In this document: positions 19,630 through 30,257 of the stretch, piece by piece
How the letters are laid out: every line of letters begins with the position of its first letter
Position numbering within the stretch: position 1 is the first letter of the stretch
Assembly: GCA_021205725.1 (NCBI GenBank)
Contig: JAJPWY010000033.1
Coordinates: 1 to 64,000, forward strand
Length of the DNA stretch: 64,000 bases
Direction: 5' to 3'
DNA from: Clostridiales bacterium
Lineage (GTDB): Bacteria > Bacillota > Clostridia > Oscillospirales > Oscillospiraceae
The notes under the pieces: model-generated
Databases searched by the model: none
Told to the model about the DNA's origin: nothing
The model's input: the letters and a program-made list of their open reading frames with translations, nothing else
Position numbers and translations under genes: made by a program

Positions 19630-22215
19630 TCAGCCGCTGATGAGCATGATCTGGTCGTTCTCCGCTGTGGCCTGGAGGAAGGTGATCTGCTGATCGTAGT
19701 TCTGAATGAGCCGCTGGGCGATCACGTCCTCCAGCTCCTTCTGGATGAGCCGCCGGAGGTTCCGGGCCCCGTAGGTCAGGGAGTAGGACTTCCGGGTCAG
19801 ATAGTCCACCAGGGCGTCGTCCCAGGTGAAGGTGATGCCCTTCTCCTCCAGGGAGTCTCTCAGCTCGCCCAGCATAATGCCGGTGATGCCCTTGAAGTTC
19901 TCCTCGCTCAGGTGGTTGAAGTGGACGATCTCGTCCACACGGTTGATGAACTCCGGCCGCAGGAAGGACTGAAGGGCCTTCATGGTCTTCTCCTTGTCCT
20001 GCTCGTCGGCGGTGCGGCCAAAGCCCACGCTGCCGTTTTTGGACTCGCTGCCCGCGTTGGAGGTCATGACGATGACGGTGTTCTCAAAGTTCACCTTCCG
20101 CCCGTGGGAGTCGGTAATCTGGCCGTCGTCCAAAATCTGGAGCAGGATGTTGAGTACATCCGGGTGGGCCTTCTCGATCTCGTCAAAGAGGATGACGGAA
20201 TAGGGCTTCCGGCGGATCTTTTCGGTGAGCTGCCCCGCCTCGTCATAGCCCACATAGCCGGGAGGCGACCCCACGATGCGGGAGACGGCATGCTTTTCCA
20301 TAAACTCGGACATGTCCAGCCGGATCAGGGACTCAGGGCTGTTGAACAAATCCTGGGCCAGCTGCTTGACCAGCTCGGTCTTGCCCACGCCGGTAGAGCC
20401 GACGAAGATGAAGGAGACCGGCTTGTGCTTGGGGGAGATACCCACCCGGTTCCGGCGGATGGCCCGGGTGACGGCGTCCACCGCCTCGTCCTGGCCGATG
20501 ATGTGCTGCTTGAGCCGCTGATCCAGCTGGCTCAGGCGGGCAAACTCCTCCTCCTGGATGCGGCTGGCGGGGATGTTCGTCCACAGCTCGATGACCCGGG
20601 CCAGGTTTTCCACCCCCAGCTGGGGACGGCCCAGGCTCTCCAGGCTGCGCTGCTCCTCGTCCAGCTTTAGCTCGGCGCTGCGGAGGTAGGCCAGCCGCTC
20701 GTAGCCCCGGTTGTCCTCCGGGGTGGTCTGGATGTTGTTGCGCTCCTCCTGGAGGGTGCGCAGCTCCTCCCGGAGCTTCTCCGACCGCTGCCCGATCAGG
20801 CGCAGCCGCTCCTCCCGCTGGGACTGGTCTCCACCGCCGCTCTGCAGGCTGATGGCCTCGTTGTTGACGGCGGTGAGCTGCTGGCGGCACCGGGACTGCT
20901 TCTGCTCGTTCTCCTTGAGCCGGGCGGAGCGCTGGGAGGACTGCTGCTCCTGGCTGGCCAGGATCAGCTCCTTCTCCTTGGCCAGATCCGCCCGCTCCTT
21001 CTGGATGGCGGCCAGCCGGGCCAGGTTGGCGTTGTGGAGGTTCACGTCGGAGCAGGCCTCGTCGATGAGGTCGATGGCCTTATCCGGCAGATACCGGTCG
21101 GTGATATACCGCTCGGACAGGGTGACCGCCTGGCGCAGGATGGGCCGGGGGATGGTCACCTGATGGTAGTCCTCATAGAAGTGGGCGATGCCCTCCAGAA
21201 TCTTCACCGAGTCGTCGATGGACGGCTCCGCCACGTTCACCGGCTGGAACCGGCGCTCCAGGGCGGCGTCCTTCTCGATGTATTTCCGGTACTCGTTGTA
21301 GGTGGTGGCACCGATGACCTGGATCTCGCCCCGGCTCAGGGCGGGCTTGAGGATGTTGGCGGCGTTCATGGAGCCCTCGGCGTCTCCGGCCCCCACGATG
21401 TTATGGATCTCGTCGATAACCAGGATGATGTTGCCGATCTTCTTGATCTCCTCGATCAGGCCCTTCATCCGGCTCTCAAACTGACCCCGGAACTGGGTGC
21501 CCGCCACCAGAGCGGTCAGGTCGAGAAGATAGACCTCCTTGTCCTGGAGCTTATAGGGCACGTCGCCGGAGGCGATGCGCAGGGCCAGGCCCTCGGCGAT
21601 GGCGGTCTTGCCTACGCCGGGCTCGCCGATGAGACAGGGGTTGTTCTTCTGGCGACGGTTCAAAATCTGCATCACCCGGGAGATCTCCTGCTCCCGGCCG
21701 ATGACCCCGTCCAGCTTGCCCTCCCGGGCCTGTCGGGTCAGGGAGGTGCAATAGTTCTCCAGGAATTTCCGCTTCTGGCCGCCGTTTTTCTGCTGCTTCT
21801 GGTCGGAACGGTTCCCGTCATCCCGGCTGCGGTTGTCCTCCCGCTCCTCCCGCTGGGGGGTGGGGGGATTGGAGGAGCCGAACAGACGATTCAGGAAGGG
21901 GAAGGTGGCGGTCTTGCCGTCCTCCTCGTCCTCGTCGTCGCTGTCGTCGTTCTCTCCGTCAGTGGGCTGCTGGCTCTCCATCAGGGATTCCATGGCCTCT
22001 GGGCCGCCGAAGGCGGACATCATGTCGTTGGTCAGGTTGTCCAGGTCGTCGTCCGAGATGCCCATTTTGTTGAGCAGGTCGTCCACAGGCTTGATGCCCA
22101 TGCCCTTGGCACAGCTCAGGCAATAGCCCTCATTCTTCGTCTCCCCGCCGTCCATTTTGGTCAGGAAGATCACTGCCACATTTTTGTGGCATTTGGAACA
22201 CAGTACAGGCTGCAT
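19630..22215 (-). CDS. ATP-dependent Clp protease ATP-binding subunit, ClpE-like with N-terminal zinc finger
   Basis: [13 protein letters not shown]…GYCLSCAKG; two AAA modules ([30 protein letters not shown]). Confidence 0.9.
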   Translation of the reverse strand: MQPVLCSKCHKNVAVIFLTKMDGGETKNEGYCLSCAKGMGIKPVDDLLNKMGISDDDLDNLTNDMMSAFGGPEAMESLMESQQPTDGENDDSDDEDEEDGKTATFPFLNRLFGSSNPPTPQREEREDNRSRDDGNRSDQKQQKNGGQKRKFLENYCTSLTRQAREGKLDGVIGREQEISRVMQILNRRQKNNPCLIGEPGVGKTAIAEGLALRIASGDVPYKLQDKEVYLLDLTALVAGTQFRGQFESRMKGLIEEIKKIGNIILVIDEIHNIVGAGDAEGSMNAANILKPALSRGEIQVIGATTYNEYRKYIEKDAALERRFQPVNVAEPSIDDSVKILEGIAHFYEDYHQVTIPRPILRQAVTLSERYITDRYLPDKAIDLIDEACSDVNLHNANLARLAAIQKERADLAKEKELILASQEQQSSQRSARLKENEQKQSRCRQQLTAVNNEAISLQSGGGDQSQREERLRLIGQRSEKLREELRTLQEERNNIQTTPEDNRGYERLAYLRSAELKLDEEQRSLESLGRPQLGVENLARVIELWTNIPASRIQEEEFARLSQLDQRLKQHIIGQDEAVDAVTRAIRRNRVGISPKHKPVSFIFVGSTGVGKTELVKQLAQDLFNSPESLIRLDMSEFMEKHAVSRIVGSPPGYVGYDEAGQLTEKIRRKPYSVILFDEIEKAHPDVLNILLQILDDGQITDSHGRKVNFENTVIVMTSNAGSESKNGSVGFGRTADEQDKEKTMKALQSFLRPEFINRVDEIVHFNHLSEENFKGITGIMLGELRDSLEEKGITFTWDDALVDYLTRKSYSLTYGARNLRRLIQKELEDVIAQRLIQNYDQQITFLQATAENDQIMLISG

Positions 22216-22311
22216 ATAGATACTCCTTAACTCCCTCTGAGAGGGTCTTCACAATTTTAGGGAAAGAATATCATATAATTGTGAACAAATCTAGTCCTGT
22301 TCTCCTTATTT

Positions 22312-22971
22312 CTACAGAGAAAAGGTGGTAAAGGAGGCGAGCAGCTCCAGCAGGAGGCTGCTTTCCAGGCTCTCCTGACCGATCAGACCGAAGGACGCCC
22401 CCAGAGAGCAGACCACAGCCACGATGATAAGCCCCCGCACCAGGCCGCACACGCCGCCCAGGGACTTGTTCAAAAAGTGCAGTCCCGGCAGACGGGCCGC
22501 TACGTTGAGTACCCGGGCGATCAGGTGGCCCAGCAGCAGGATGATAACAAAGGCGAGTACATATACCACCAGCCAGGCGATAGAGCTGGAGAGGCTGATG
22601 GCCATGCTCTCCGCCACGTCCGCCGTGGCCGCCTGCACTCCCTGGTCTACAGACTGGGAGAAGGACTGATACACCTCTGAATCGAAGATCTGGGCCAAAA
22701 AGCCCCCGTCCTCCAAAGCGGCGGAGGCCTCCTCCTCCGTCTGAGGCTCCGTGTCCAGGGCCTCGTCGATGGACTGCTGGATGCTGCTCTGGATAGACGG
22801 CTGGATGGCCTGGGCCAGGGCGGGAGACAGGCTGTCCGCCGCCATCTGCGCCCCCACCAGGGCCAGAATCGCCGTCACCAGGCCGCACAGGGTCATGATG
22901 AGCCCCCGGCGTGCGCCCAGAACAGCAAAGAGTACCAATACAATGATGATGACCAGGTCAAACAGATTCAT
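22312..22971 (-). CDS. CvpA family membrane protein
   Basis: MNLFDLVIIIVLVLFAVLGARRGLIMTLCGL… with four hydrophobic segments. Confidence 0.75.
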   Translation of the reverse strand: MNLFDLVIIIVLVLFAVLGARRGLIMTLCGLVTAILALVGAQMAADSLSPALAQAIQPSIQSSIQQSIDEALDTEPQTEEEASAALEDGGFLAQIFDSEVYQSFSQSVDQGVQAATADVAESMAISLSSSIAWLVVYVLAFVIILLLGHLIARVLNVAARLPGLHFLNKSLGGVCGLVRGLIIVAVVCSLGASFGLIGQESLESSLLLELLASFTTFSL

Positions 22972-22995
22972 ATTCCGATTCCTTCCTCTTGTGGC

Positions 22996-24198
22996 TTATG
23001 GCAAAAAGACATGGGCCGTGTCGACGCCGATGAGCATGGCCGCACCGTCAGACCGGGCCAGCGCCCGGAGCGTGCCGTCGCTATTCTCAATAGAGGCGTA
23101 TTCCTCCAGATCGGAGGTATAGACCGTCAGCTCGCTGCCGGTGAGCACGGCAATATATCGTCCCGCCGCCGTCACGGACAGCACCTCTCCTTCGACCTCC
23201 AGAGTGCCGGAGACTGCACCCTGGTCGTCCAGCACCACGATCTCTCCCAGGGCGCCGGAGCGGTAATAGCTGAAATACTCCACTGCATACCCGTCCTGGA
23301 GGGAGTAGCTCTGGAGGTAATAGCTGCTCTCTGCCCAGCTCCCCAGCTCCTGGAGCTGGGTATCCAGGCGGCGGACGCCGTTCTCCTCCTGGAGCCAGAT
23401 GCCGTCGTCATCCCAGGACAGATCCAGCACTACGCCGTTGGTTACCTGGGCGGAAACGGTCTCGCTGCCGTCGGTGCAGCTGTACAGCGTCAGGGTGGAC
23501 ACGAAGTCCATGCCGTCCTGGCCGATGGTCAGCAGGGCCACCTGGCTGTTGTCCGGGGACACTGCGGCGTCCATGACAAAGCTGGAGGAGATGTTTTCCG
23601 TAATGATCTTATTCTGGCCGGCGTCGTACACCGTCACCGCCGCCTTGTAGCCGGTAGCCTGCTCCGCCACGGCCAGCCAGCCCTGGTCGTTCACCCGGGC
23701 GGAGATCAGCTCATAGCTCCCTGACGTCTCATACTCCCAGATGAGCACACGACCGGAGAACAGATACAGCTCGCTTCCGCCTGCGTCGTAGACCAGAGCA
23801 TAGTCCCCCGCCGTCTGGATCACCGGCTGGGCCAGGGCCGCCTCCATATCCACATAGGCCGTGCCCCCGTCGGAATAGACCCAGATGTGATTGGCGTTGC
23901 AGACGACGAGGCTGTCGCTCAGGGCGGCATAGACGTTATCCGTCTCAGAGGAGATGGTGAACTCCACCCCCTGGCCCTCCTCAGTCCGCTCCAGGGCCTG
24001 ATAGGTGAGATACCGCTTGACCAGATCCAGGTTGAGCTGATCCCGATTGAGCACCAGCACCACCGCCAGGGCCACCAACAGGGCGGTGAAGATGCTGGCC
24101 AAAATGCGCAGCAACACCTTCAGCCAGCCGGGAGCCTCCTTCTTTTGGCGGCCCTCCTCTTTCCGGGCCGTTGCCTGATTTTCTCTGTTTTCTTCCAT
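22996..24198 (-). CDS. DUF5711-like membrane-anchored beta-propeller-type protein
   Basis: Cytoplasmic N-term, one TM (LLRILASIFTALLVALAVVLVLN), repetitive beta-rich ectodomain. Confidence 0.6.
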   Translation of the reverse strand: MEENRENQATARKEEGRQKKEAPGWLKVLLRILASIFTALLVALAVVLVLNRDQLNLDLVKRYLTYQALERTEEGQGVEFTISSETDNVYAALSDSLVVCNANHIWVYSDGGTAYVDMEAALAQPVIQTAGDYALVYDAGGSELYLFSGRVLIWEYETSGSYELISARVNDQGWLAVAEQATGYKAAVTVYDAGQNKIITENISSSFVMDAAVSPDNSQVALLTIGQDGMDFVSTLTLYSCTDGSETVSAQVTNGVVLDLSWDDDGIWLQEENGVRRLDTQLQELGSWAESSYYLQSYSLQDGYAVEYFSYYRSGALGEIVVLDDQGAVSGTLEVEGEVLSVTAAGRYIAVLTGSELTVYTSDLEEYASIENSDGTLRALARSDGAAMLIGVDTAHVFLP

Positions 24199-24202
24199 GG
24201 GC

Positions 24203-24973
24203 TCATTCCTCCGGGTCTGTGTCCAGACCCACCGGTTCCCGGTACCATAGCCGGGTCATGTAAAGTCCGCCGGGGGGTACCGTGGGCCCGGCCTCTACCC
24301 GGTTCCCACGCAGCAGGATATCTCCAATCTCCGCCGGGGTCAGCTTGCCCTCGGCGGCGTAGAGCACCGTCCCCACCATGATACGAACCATGTTGTACAA
24401 AAATCCGTTGGCGCACACCTTCAGGGTGATCAGATCTCCCTCCCGGGCCACGTCGAAGTAATAGACCGTCCGGACGGTGGAGCGGACATTGGTGCCCACG
24501 TCCCGGACGGCGGCAAAGTCATGGGTGCCCACAAACTGCTCCGCCGCCTGAGCCATGGCGCCCTCGTCCAACCGCTTGGGATAGAAGTAGGCCCGGTTGA
24601 CATAAAATGCGTTCCGTATCCGGGAGTTGAACACCTGATAGGTGTACTCCTTTTTGATGCAGGAGGCGATGGCGTTGAATTCCGGAGACACCTCCCGGGC
24701 GGAGACCACCACGATGTCCTCCGGCAGCTGGGCGTTGAAGGCCAGGGGCATCCGGTCACAGGGGATGGTGCAGTCCGTGCGGAAGTTGGCGATGTACACC
24801 TTTGCGTGAACCCCGGCGTCGGTGCGACCCGCCCCGGTGAACCGGACGGGATGCTTCACCACCCGGGACACCGCTTGCTCCAGCGTCTCCTGGACGGTGG
24901 CGCCGTTATTCTGAATCTGCCAGCCGTGGTAGGCGGTGCCCACATACATCAGCTGTAAGGCGATATTACGCAT
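24203..24973 (-). CDS. truA: tRNA pseudouridine(38-40) synthase
   Basis: MRNIALQLMYVGTAYHGWQIQNN, RFTGAGRTDAGVHAKVYIANF. Confidence 0.95.
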   Translation of the reverse strand: MRNIALQLMYVGTAYHGWQIQNNGATVQETLEQAVSRVVKHPVRFTGAGRTDAGVHAKVYIANFRTDCTIPCDRMPLAFNAQLPEDIVVVSAREVSPEFNAIASCIKKEYTYQVFNSRIRNAFYVNRAYFYPKRLDEGAMAQAAEQFVGTHDFAAVRDVGTNVRSTVRTVYYFDVAREGDLITLKVCANGFLYNMVRIMVGTVLYAAEGKLTPAEIGDILLRGNRVEAGPTVPPGGLYMTRLWYREPVGLDTDPEE

Positions 24974-25004
24974 AGGCCCCCTCCTTTCGACGGCAGCGGC
25001 TTTG

Positions 25005-25814
25005 TCACACCCCGAAGCCCATGGCCAGCACCATGACCACAGCGGTCAGAGCGACCCCCAGTCCCAGGGCCATATAGTCCTCTTTGGTATAGGCCAGATT
25101 TTTCAGCCGGGTGCGGCCCTCGCCCCCGTGGTAGCAGCGGCACTCCATGGCGGTGGCCAGCTCGTCCGCCCGCCGGAAGGCAGAGACAAACAGGGGCACC
25201 AGCAGAGGGATGAGGGCCTTGGCCTTGTCCAGCAGATTGCCGGAGTCGAAGTCCGCTCCCCGGGCCTTCTGAGCGGACATGATCTTGTCCGTCTCCTCGA
25301 TCAGTGTGGGAATGAACCGCAGGGCGATGGACATCATCATGGCCAGCTCGTGTATCGGCACATGGAGCTTTTTCAGCGGCCCCAACAGATCCTCGAGGCC
25401 GTCGGTGAGCATGATGGGGGAGGTGGTGTAGGTCAGCAGGAAGGTGCCGCTGATGAGCATTAAAATGCGCACCACCATAAAGAAAGCCGTCCGGACGCCC
25501 CCGGTGGTGATGGTGAACACCCACCAATGCACCAGCACGTCGCCGGTGGTGTTGTAAAAGAGGTTGAGCACGCCGGTGAAGATGAGGATGATGACCACCG
25601 GGCGCATACCGTTCAAAATCGCCTTGGCCCCCACCTTGGACAGCCGGATGCAGGTGATGAGAAAGAGCAGCATCAGGCCGTAGGTGACGACTCCCTGGGC
25701 GGAGAACAGGGCCACGATATAGAGCACCACGATGATGATCTTCGTCCTGGGATCCAGGTTGTGGACGATGGTGTCTCCCGGGAAAAACTGACCCAGAGTG
25801 ATATCCTTCAGCAC
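25005..25814 (-). CDS. ecfT: Energy-coupling factor transporter transmembrane protein EcfT
   Basis: EcfT arrangement with ARG motifs and hydrophobic segments; adjacent to two EcfA ATPases. Confidence 0.92.
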   Translation of the reverse strand: MLKDITLGQFFPGDTIVHNLDPRTKIIIVVLYIVALFSAQGVVTYGLMLLFLITCIRLSKVGAKAILNGMRPVVIILIFTGVLNLFYNTTGDVLVHWWVFTITTGGVRTAFFMVVRILMLISGTFLLTYTTSPIMLTDGLEDLLGPLKKLHVPIHELAMMMSIALRFIPTLIEETDKIMSAQKARGADFDSGNLLDKAKALIPLLVPLFVSAFRRADELATAMECRCYHGGEGRTRLKNLAYTKEDYMALGLGVALTAVVMVLAMGFGV

Positions 25815-26683
25815 GCAGACCGCCCCCTTTTCTCTGCCAGGGCCAGCAGCACGTCCCTGGCCTCGTCCATGGTGTAGACGCAGTCGTCCTGGATGGGCAG
25901 TCCCAGCTCCCTGAGCCGCTGGAACACCTGTGTCACCTGGGGGATGCCCAGACCCATGGAGCGCAGCTCCTGGCTGTGGGAGAAGATGTCGTGGGGGGTG
26001 CCGTCCAGGGGGATCTTCCCGTCGTTGACCACCACGATGCGCTCCACCGACCGGGCCACCTCCTCCATGGAGTGGGAGACCAGGATGATGGTGGAGCCCT
26101 TGGACTGGTGATAGTCCCGGATGTTGGCGAGGATGGCGTCCCGGCCCGCCGGGTCAAGGCCCGCCGTGGGCTCGTCCAGGATGAGCACCTCCGGCTCCAT
26201 GGCGATGACCCCGGCGATGGCCACCCGGCGCTTCTGGCCGCCGGAGAGCTCAAAGGGGGACTTGTCCAGATGCTGCTCCTTCAGGCCCACAAAGTGGGCG
26301 GCCTCGTGGACGCGGCGGTCGATATCTTCCTTGCTCAGCTTCATGTTGGTGGGGCCAAAGGCGATATCCTTATATACCGTCTCCTCAAAGAGCTGATACT
26401 CCGGATACTGAAAGACCAGGCCCACATGGAACTTGGCCTCCCGGACGCTCTCCTTGCTCTCCCAGATGTCCTTTCCGTGGAGCAAAATCTGGCCCGAGGT
26501 GGGCTTGAGCAGCCCGTTCAAATGCTGGATGAGGGTGGACTTGCCCGAGCCGGTGTGTCCGATCATACCCACATATTCCCCGGGGTAGATGGAGAGGCTC
26601 ACGTCGGACAGTGCCTGATGTTCAAAGGGCGTTCCCTGGCTGTAGACGCAGCTCAGGTTCCGCAGCTCTAATATTGGTTCCAA
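25808..26683 (-). CDS. ecfA2: Energy-coupling factor transporter ATPase EcfA2
   Basis: Walker A GHTGSGKST, LSGGQKRRVAIAGVIAMEPEVLILDEPTAGLDPAGR. Confidence 0.92.
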   Translation of the reverse strand: MEPILELRNLSCVYSQGTPFEHQALSDVSLSIYPGEYVGMIGHTGSGKSTLIQHLNGLLKPTSGQILLHGKDIWESKESVREAKFHVGLVFQYPEYQLFEETVYKDIAFGPTNMKLSKEDIDRRVHEAAHFVGLKEQHLDKSPFELSGGQKRRVAIAGVIAMEPEVLILDEPTAGLDPAGRDAILANIRDYHQSKGSTIILVSHSMEEVARSVERIVVVNDGKIPLDGTPHDIFSHSQELRSMGLGIPQVTQVFQRLRELGLPIQDDCVYTMDEARDVLLALAEKRGRSAC

Positions 26684-26764
26684 ACAATAATTCCTCCCTG
26701 TTCCGGTACCGCTCCCCAGCCCGGGGATGCCATCCGGAGTTCGGTATTTACCATGTTTCCTGTC

Positions 26765-27613
26765 TTATGCCAGCGCCCGGTAGATTTCCTGGGCACACTC
26801 CTCCACTGAGAGGGCGTCCAGGGGTACGTCCACCCCGCCCTGTCTCAGCTGATAGAGCAGGCCCACCGTCTCCGGGACGGTGAGTCCCACCGATTTCAGC
26901 AGCTCCACCTGCTGGAAAACCTGCTTCGGAGGGCCATCGGCGATGATTTTGCCCTGGTCCATGACCACCAGGCGATCGGCCTGGGCCGCCTCGTCCATGT
27001 GGTGGGTGATGAGGACAATGGTGGTGCCCCGCTCCCGGTTGAGCCGGGTGATGGTGCGCATCACGTCCTCCCGACCGATGGGATCCAGCATGGCGGTGGG
27101 CTCGTCCAGGACGATGCACCGGGGGAGCATGGCGATGACGCCCGCAATGGCGATGCGCTGCTTCTGTCCGCCGGAGAGGAGATGGGGGGCGTGTCTGGCA
27201 TACTTGCTCATCCCCACGATCTTCAGCGCCTCATCCACCCGTCGGCGAATTTCCTCCGAGGGAACTCCCAGGTTTTCCGGGGCGAAGGCCACGTCCTCCT
27301 CCACCACGTTGGCGACAATCTGGTTGTCCGGGTTCTGGAACACCATGCCCACCGTCCGCCGGATGTCCAGCAGATGCGCCTCGTCGGCGGTGTCCATGCC
27401 GTCCACAGAGACGGTTCCCCTGTTGGGGAGATAGACGGCGTTCATGAGCTTTGCCAGGGTGGACTTACCCGAGCCGTTGTGTCCCAGGATGGCCACGAAG
27501 CTTCCCTGCTCGATGGAAAGATTCACTCCGTCCAGCACCAGGCTCGACCCCTCCGGCACGTCCGGGTACTGGAAAGCGACGTCCTTGATTTCGATGATGT
27601 TTTTCTGTTCCAT
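26765..27613 (-). CDS. ecfA1: Energy-coupling factor transporter ATPase EcfA1
   Basis: Walker A GHNGSGKST, LSGGQKQRIAIAGVIAMLPRCIVLDEPTAMLDPIGR. Confidence 0.92.
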   Translation of the reverse strand: MEQKNIIEIKDVAFQYPDVPEGSSLVLDGVNLSIEQGSFVAILGHNGSGKSTLAKLMNAVYLPNRGTVSVDGMDTADEAHLLDIRRTVGMVFQNPDNQIVANVVEEDVAFAPENLGVPSEEIRRRVDEALKIVGMSKYARHAPHLLSGGQKQRIAIAGVIAMLPRCIVLDEPTAMLDPIGREDVMRTITRLNRERGTTIVLITHHMDEAAQADRLVVMDQGKIIADGPPKQVFQQVELLKSVGLTVPETVGLLYQLRQGGVDVPLDALSVEECAQEIYRALA

Positions 27614-27614
27614 A

Positions 27615-28484
27615 TTATCTCCTGTCTGCGATCCACCGCCCCGCAGAGCCGCAGGGCAGAACCAGGCCGGTGGCTGTCACCGGCAGGCCCAGCTCGCTGC
27701 ACTCCGTATGGCCCCCATGCTTTGGCGTCACCAGCACGTCCAGCAGGTATCCCAGCACGGAGGGCGCCAGGCCGGTGGTATAGGAATTGATGAGGAAGAA
27801 CAGGGGCCGGTCGCTCAAAAGCTGCACCGCCCGCTCCAGGAAGGGATAGAGGCTGTCCTCCAGCTTCCAGACCTCCCCGGAGGGCCCCCGGCCATAGGAG
27901 GGCGGATCCATGATGATGGCGTCGTACCGATGGCCCCGGCGAATCTCCCGCTCCACGAACTTGCCGCAGTCGTCCACGATCCAGCGGATGGGGGCGTCGG
28001 TCAGGCCGGAGAGGGCGGCGTTCTCCCGGGCCCAGGCCACCATCCCCTTGGCGGCGTCCACGTGGCACACCTGCGCCCCGGCGGCGGCGCAGGCCACCGT
28101 GGCCCCGCCGGTGTAGGCGAACAGATTCAGCACCCGCACCGGCCGCCCGGCGGAGCGGATCATCTCCCGGGCAAAGTCCCAGTTCACCGCCTGCTCCGGG
28201 AACAGGCCCGTGTGCTTGAAGTTCATGGCCCCCACCTGAAAGACCAGGTCGTCATACCGCACCTGCCACCGGTCGGGCATACGGCCCTTGTCCCAGTGTC
28301 CGCCCCCGGAGCTGGAGCGGTGATACCGCCCGTTGGGGCGTTTCCACTCCCGGCGCTCTCTGGGGGTGTTCCAGATGGCCTGGGGGTCGGGGCGCACCAG
28401 CACCGTCTTTCCCCATCGTTCCACCTTTTCCCCGCCGCCGCAGTCGATCAGCTCATAGTCTTTCCAGCGGTCTGCAATCCACAT
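27615..28484 (-). CDS. Class I SAM-dependent (rRNA-type, RlmI-like) methyltransferase
   Basis: VLNLFAYTGGATVACAAAGAQVCHVDAAKG, IIMDPPSYGRG; start 28484 preferred. Confidence 0.85.
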   Translation of the reverse strand: MWIADRWKDYELIDCGGGEKVERWGKTVLVRPDPQAIWNTPRERREWKRPNGRYHRSSSGGGHWDKGRMPDRWQVRYDDLVFQVGAMNFKHTGLFPEQAVNWDFAREMIRSAGRPVRVLNLFAYTGGATVACAAAGAQVCHVDAAKGMVAWARENAALSGLTDAPIRWIVDDCGKFVEREIRRGHRYDAIIMDPPSYGRGPSGEVWKLEDSLYPFLERAVQLLSDRPLFFLINSYTTGLAPSVLGYLLDVLVTPKHGGHTECSELGLPVTATGLVLPCGSAGRWIADRR

Positions 28485-28792
28485 AAGTCCTGCTCTCCCA
28501 TTTTGATTTCTCCCCATTTTACCATTCCACGCCCCCCTCCGTCAATGTAGGATGTGTGAATTAATTCATTTGACAACACAGATTTCAGGGAAGAATTTTG
28601 CAGATACCGGGGACAGCCGGGCGGACGGGCCTGCAGGCGACTCCGGAAACGATACCTGTCCTGCCCTGGAGGGAAATCCAAATTTGTGCACAACGGATAA
28701 TAGAAAAGTCGTATAAAAGACCAAAACCGGACGATATGACGAAAGGACAAGAGACATATTAAAAGAGAATGACTGATATGTCAAATATACAT

Positions 28793-28821
28793 TTTACATA
28801 TTGCAAAACCCGCACTATAAT
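28793..28821 (+). promoter_or_regulatory. Candidate promoter of the atp operon
   Basis: TTTACA (28793-28798), 17-nt spacer, TATAAT (28816-28821). Confidence 0.6.
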
Positions 28822-28988
28822 AGCCCCGTCTGAGAGCCTGGAAAAGGTTCGAATCGATAATAAATGACGGCAGACGGAGAACATCTGCCGTCATGATCGA
28901 GGGACAGTGTGCGGAGACGGCAGAGCGGTCTCCGGGCGAGCTTGCTTCGATGCGGCCTGTTGGCCGGGGTCGAAAAAGGGGTGGTTTC

Positions 28989-29843
28989 ATGAGAATTGGC
29001 AAGCAAAAGGTGGCGCTGATCTCCTGGCTTTTGATTCTGGCGGCTCTGTTGATCGGCGTGTTTTTGACAGGCTCCCTGGGCGGTGGCGAGACGGAGTCAG
29101 TCCAGGTGGCTATGAAGGACGCCGTCCTCCACGATGTCAACCAGATCAGTCTGTTCGGCATCAAGGACGTCAACCCGGGGCTGATCTCCGCCTTTACGGT
29201 GACGGCGGTGCTGCTCATTTTGGCGGCCCTCCTGCGCATTTTTGTCATTCCCCGTTTTCAGCTAATCCCCGGCAAGCTCCAGCTGCTGCTGGAGCAGCTG
29301 GTGGGTATGTTCGACGGGATGGCAAAGCGGAACAGCCCCTGGCGGAACAGGGCGCTGGGCGCTTACCTGTTTGCGGCGGCCAGCTATATTTTTGTGGGCA
29401 CCTGCTTTGAGCTGTTCGGCTTTCAGGCAGTCACCACCGGAGGCAGCTCCATCGCACTCCCGGCGCCCCTCTCCGACATCAACGGGGCCATTGCCCTGGG
29501 CTGTCTGTCCTACCTGTTCATCATGTCCGGCGGCATCGCAGGCAACGGGATACGGGGCATCGGGCGGACGCTGAAGGAGTTCTCGCTCCCCATCTCCATG
29601 AGCTTCCGTCTTTTCGGAGCTCTGCTCAGCGGACTGCTGGTGACAGAGCTGGTGTACTACTATATCAACCTGAGCTTCGTCCTGCCGGTGGTGGTGGGGG
29701 TGCTGTTCACCCTGCTCCATGCCCTCATCCAGAGCTACGTGCTCACCATGCTGACTGCCCTGTACTACGGCGAGGTGTCCGAGCCGGGGGAGAAGAAGCC
29801 CAAAAAGACAAAGAAAAAGTGTTCGGCTCAGGCCGCAGCATAA
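28989..29843 (+). CDS. atpB: F0F1 ATP synthase subunit a
   Basis: [27 protein letters not shown] and [28 protein letters not shown]-like RBS before ATG 28989 (track start 28893 is upstream). Confidence 0.93.
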   Translation: MRIGKQKVALISWLLILAALLIGVFLTGSLGGGETESVQVAMKDAVLHDVNQISLFGIKDVNPGLISAFTVTAVLLILAALLRIFVIPRFQLIPGKLQLLLEQLVGMFDGMAKRNSPWRNRALGAYLFAAASYIFVGTCFELFGFQAVTTGGSSIALPAPLSDINGAIALGCLSYLFIMSGGIAGNGIRGIGRTLKEFSLPISMSFRLFGALLSGLLVTELVYYYINLSFVLPVVVGVLFTLLHALIQSYVLTMLTALYYGEVSEPGEKKPKKTKKKCSAQAAA

Positions 29844-29859
29844 TTGGGAGGTAATCGCT

Positions 29860-30252
29860 ATGAAAACCATGAAGAAGAACATTTCCGCACTTTTGATCGC
29901 TCTGGTCGCCCTGCTGGTGCTGGCCGTGCCCGCCTTCGCCGCAGAGACCGGCGTTCCCGCTGACGATCAGAGCGCCCAGACCACCGTAACGGAGGCGGCA
30001 GAGGACGAGGAGACCAGCGAGGACACCGTCACCAGTACGAAGGCCATCGCCTCCGCTCTCGCCATCGGTGTGGCCGCCGTTGCCGGCTGTATCGGCATGG
30101 CTATGGTTTCCAGCAAGGCGGTGGAGAGCATCGCCCGTCAGCCCGAGGCGGAGGGCAAGATCCGAACCACCCTGATGCTGGGCCTGGTGTTCATCGAGAC
30201 GGCGATCATCTACGCTCTGCTGGCGGTGATTCTGATCATCTTCGTCCTGTAA
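29860..30252 (+). CDS. atpE: F0F1 ATP synthase subunit c with N-terminal signal-peptide-like extension
   Basis: C-terminal hairpin [39 protein letters not shown]-terminal [28 protein letters not shown] and an acidic linker. Confidence 0.92.
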   Translation: MKTMKKNISALLIALVALLVLAVPAFAAETGVPADDQSAQTTVTEAAEDEETSEDTVTSTKAIASALAIGVAAVAGCIGMAMVSSKAVESIARQPEAEGKIRTTLMLGLVFIETAIIYALLAVILIIFVL

Positions 30253-30257
30253 GGTGG

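Noticed and set aside
18601-20670. 689-aa plus-strand ORF opposite rnz and the ClpE-like gene
   Set aside because: Antisense to two well-supported genes; composition (H, G, L, Q rich) is typical of shadow frames in GC-rich DNA.
29860-30252. Clear-cut Na+-specific ATP synthase
   Set aside because: The helix-1 Gln ligand is replaced by Met, so Na+ specificity cannot be claimed from sequence.
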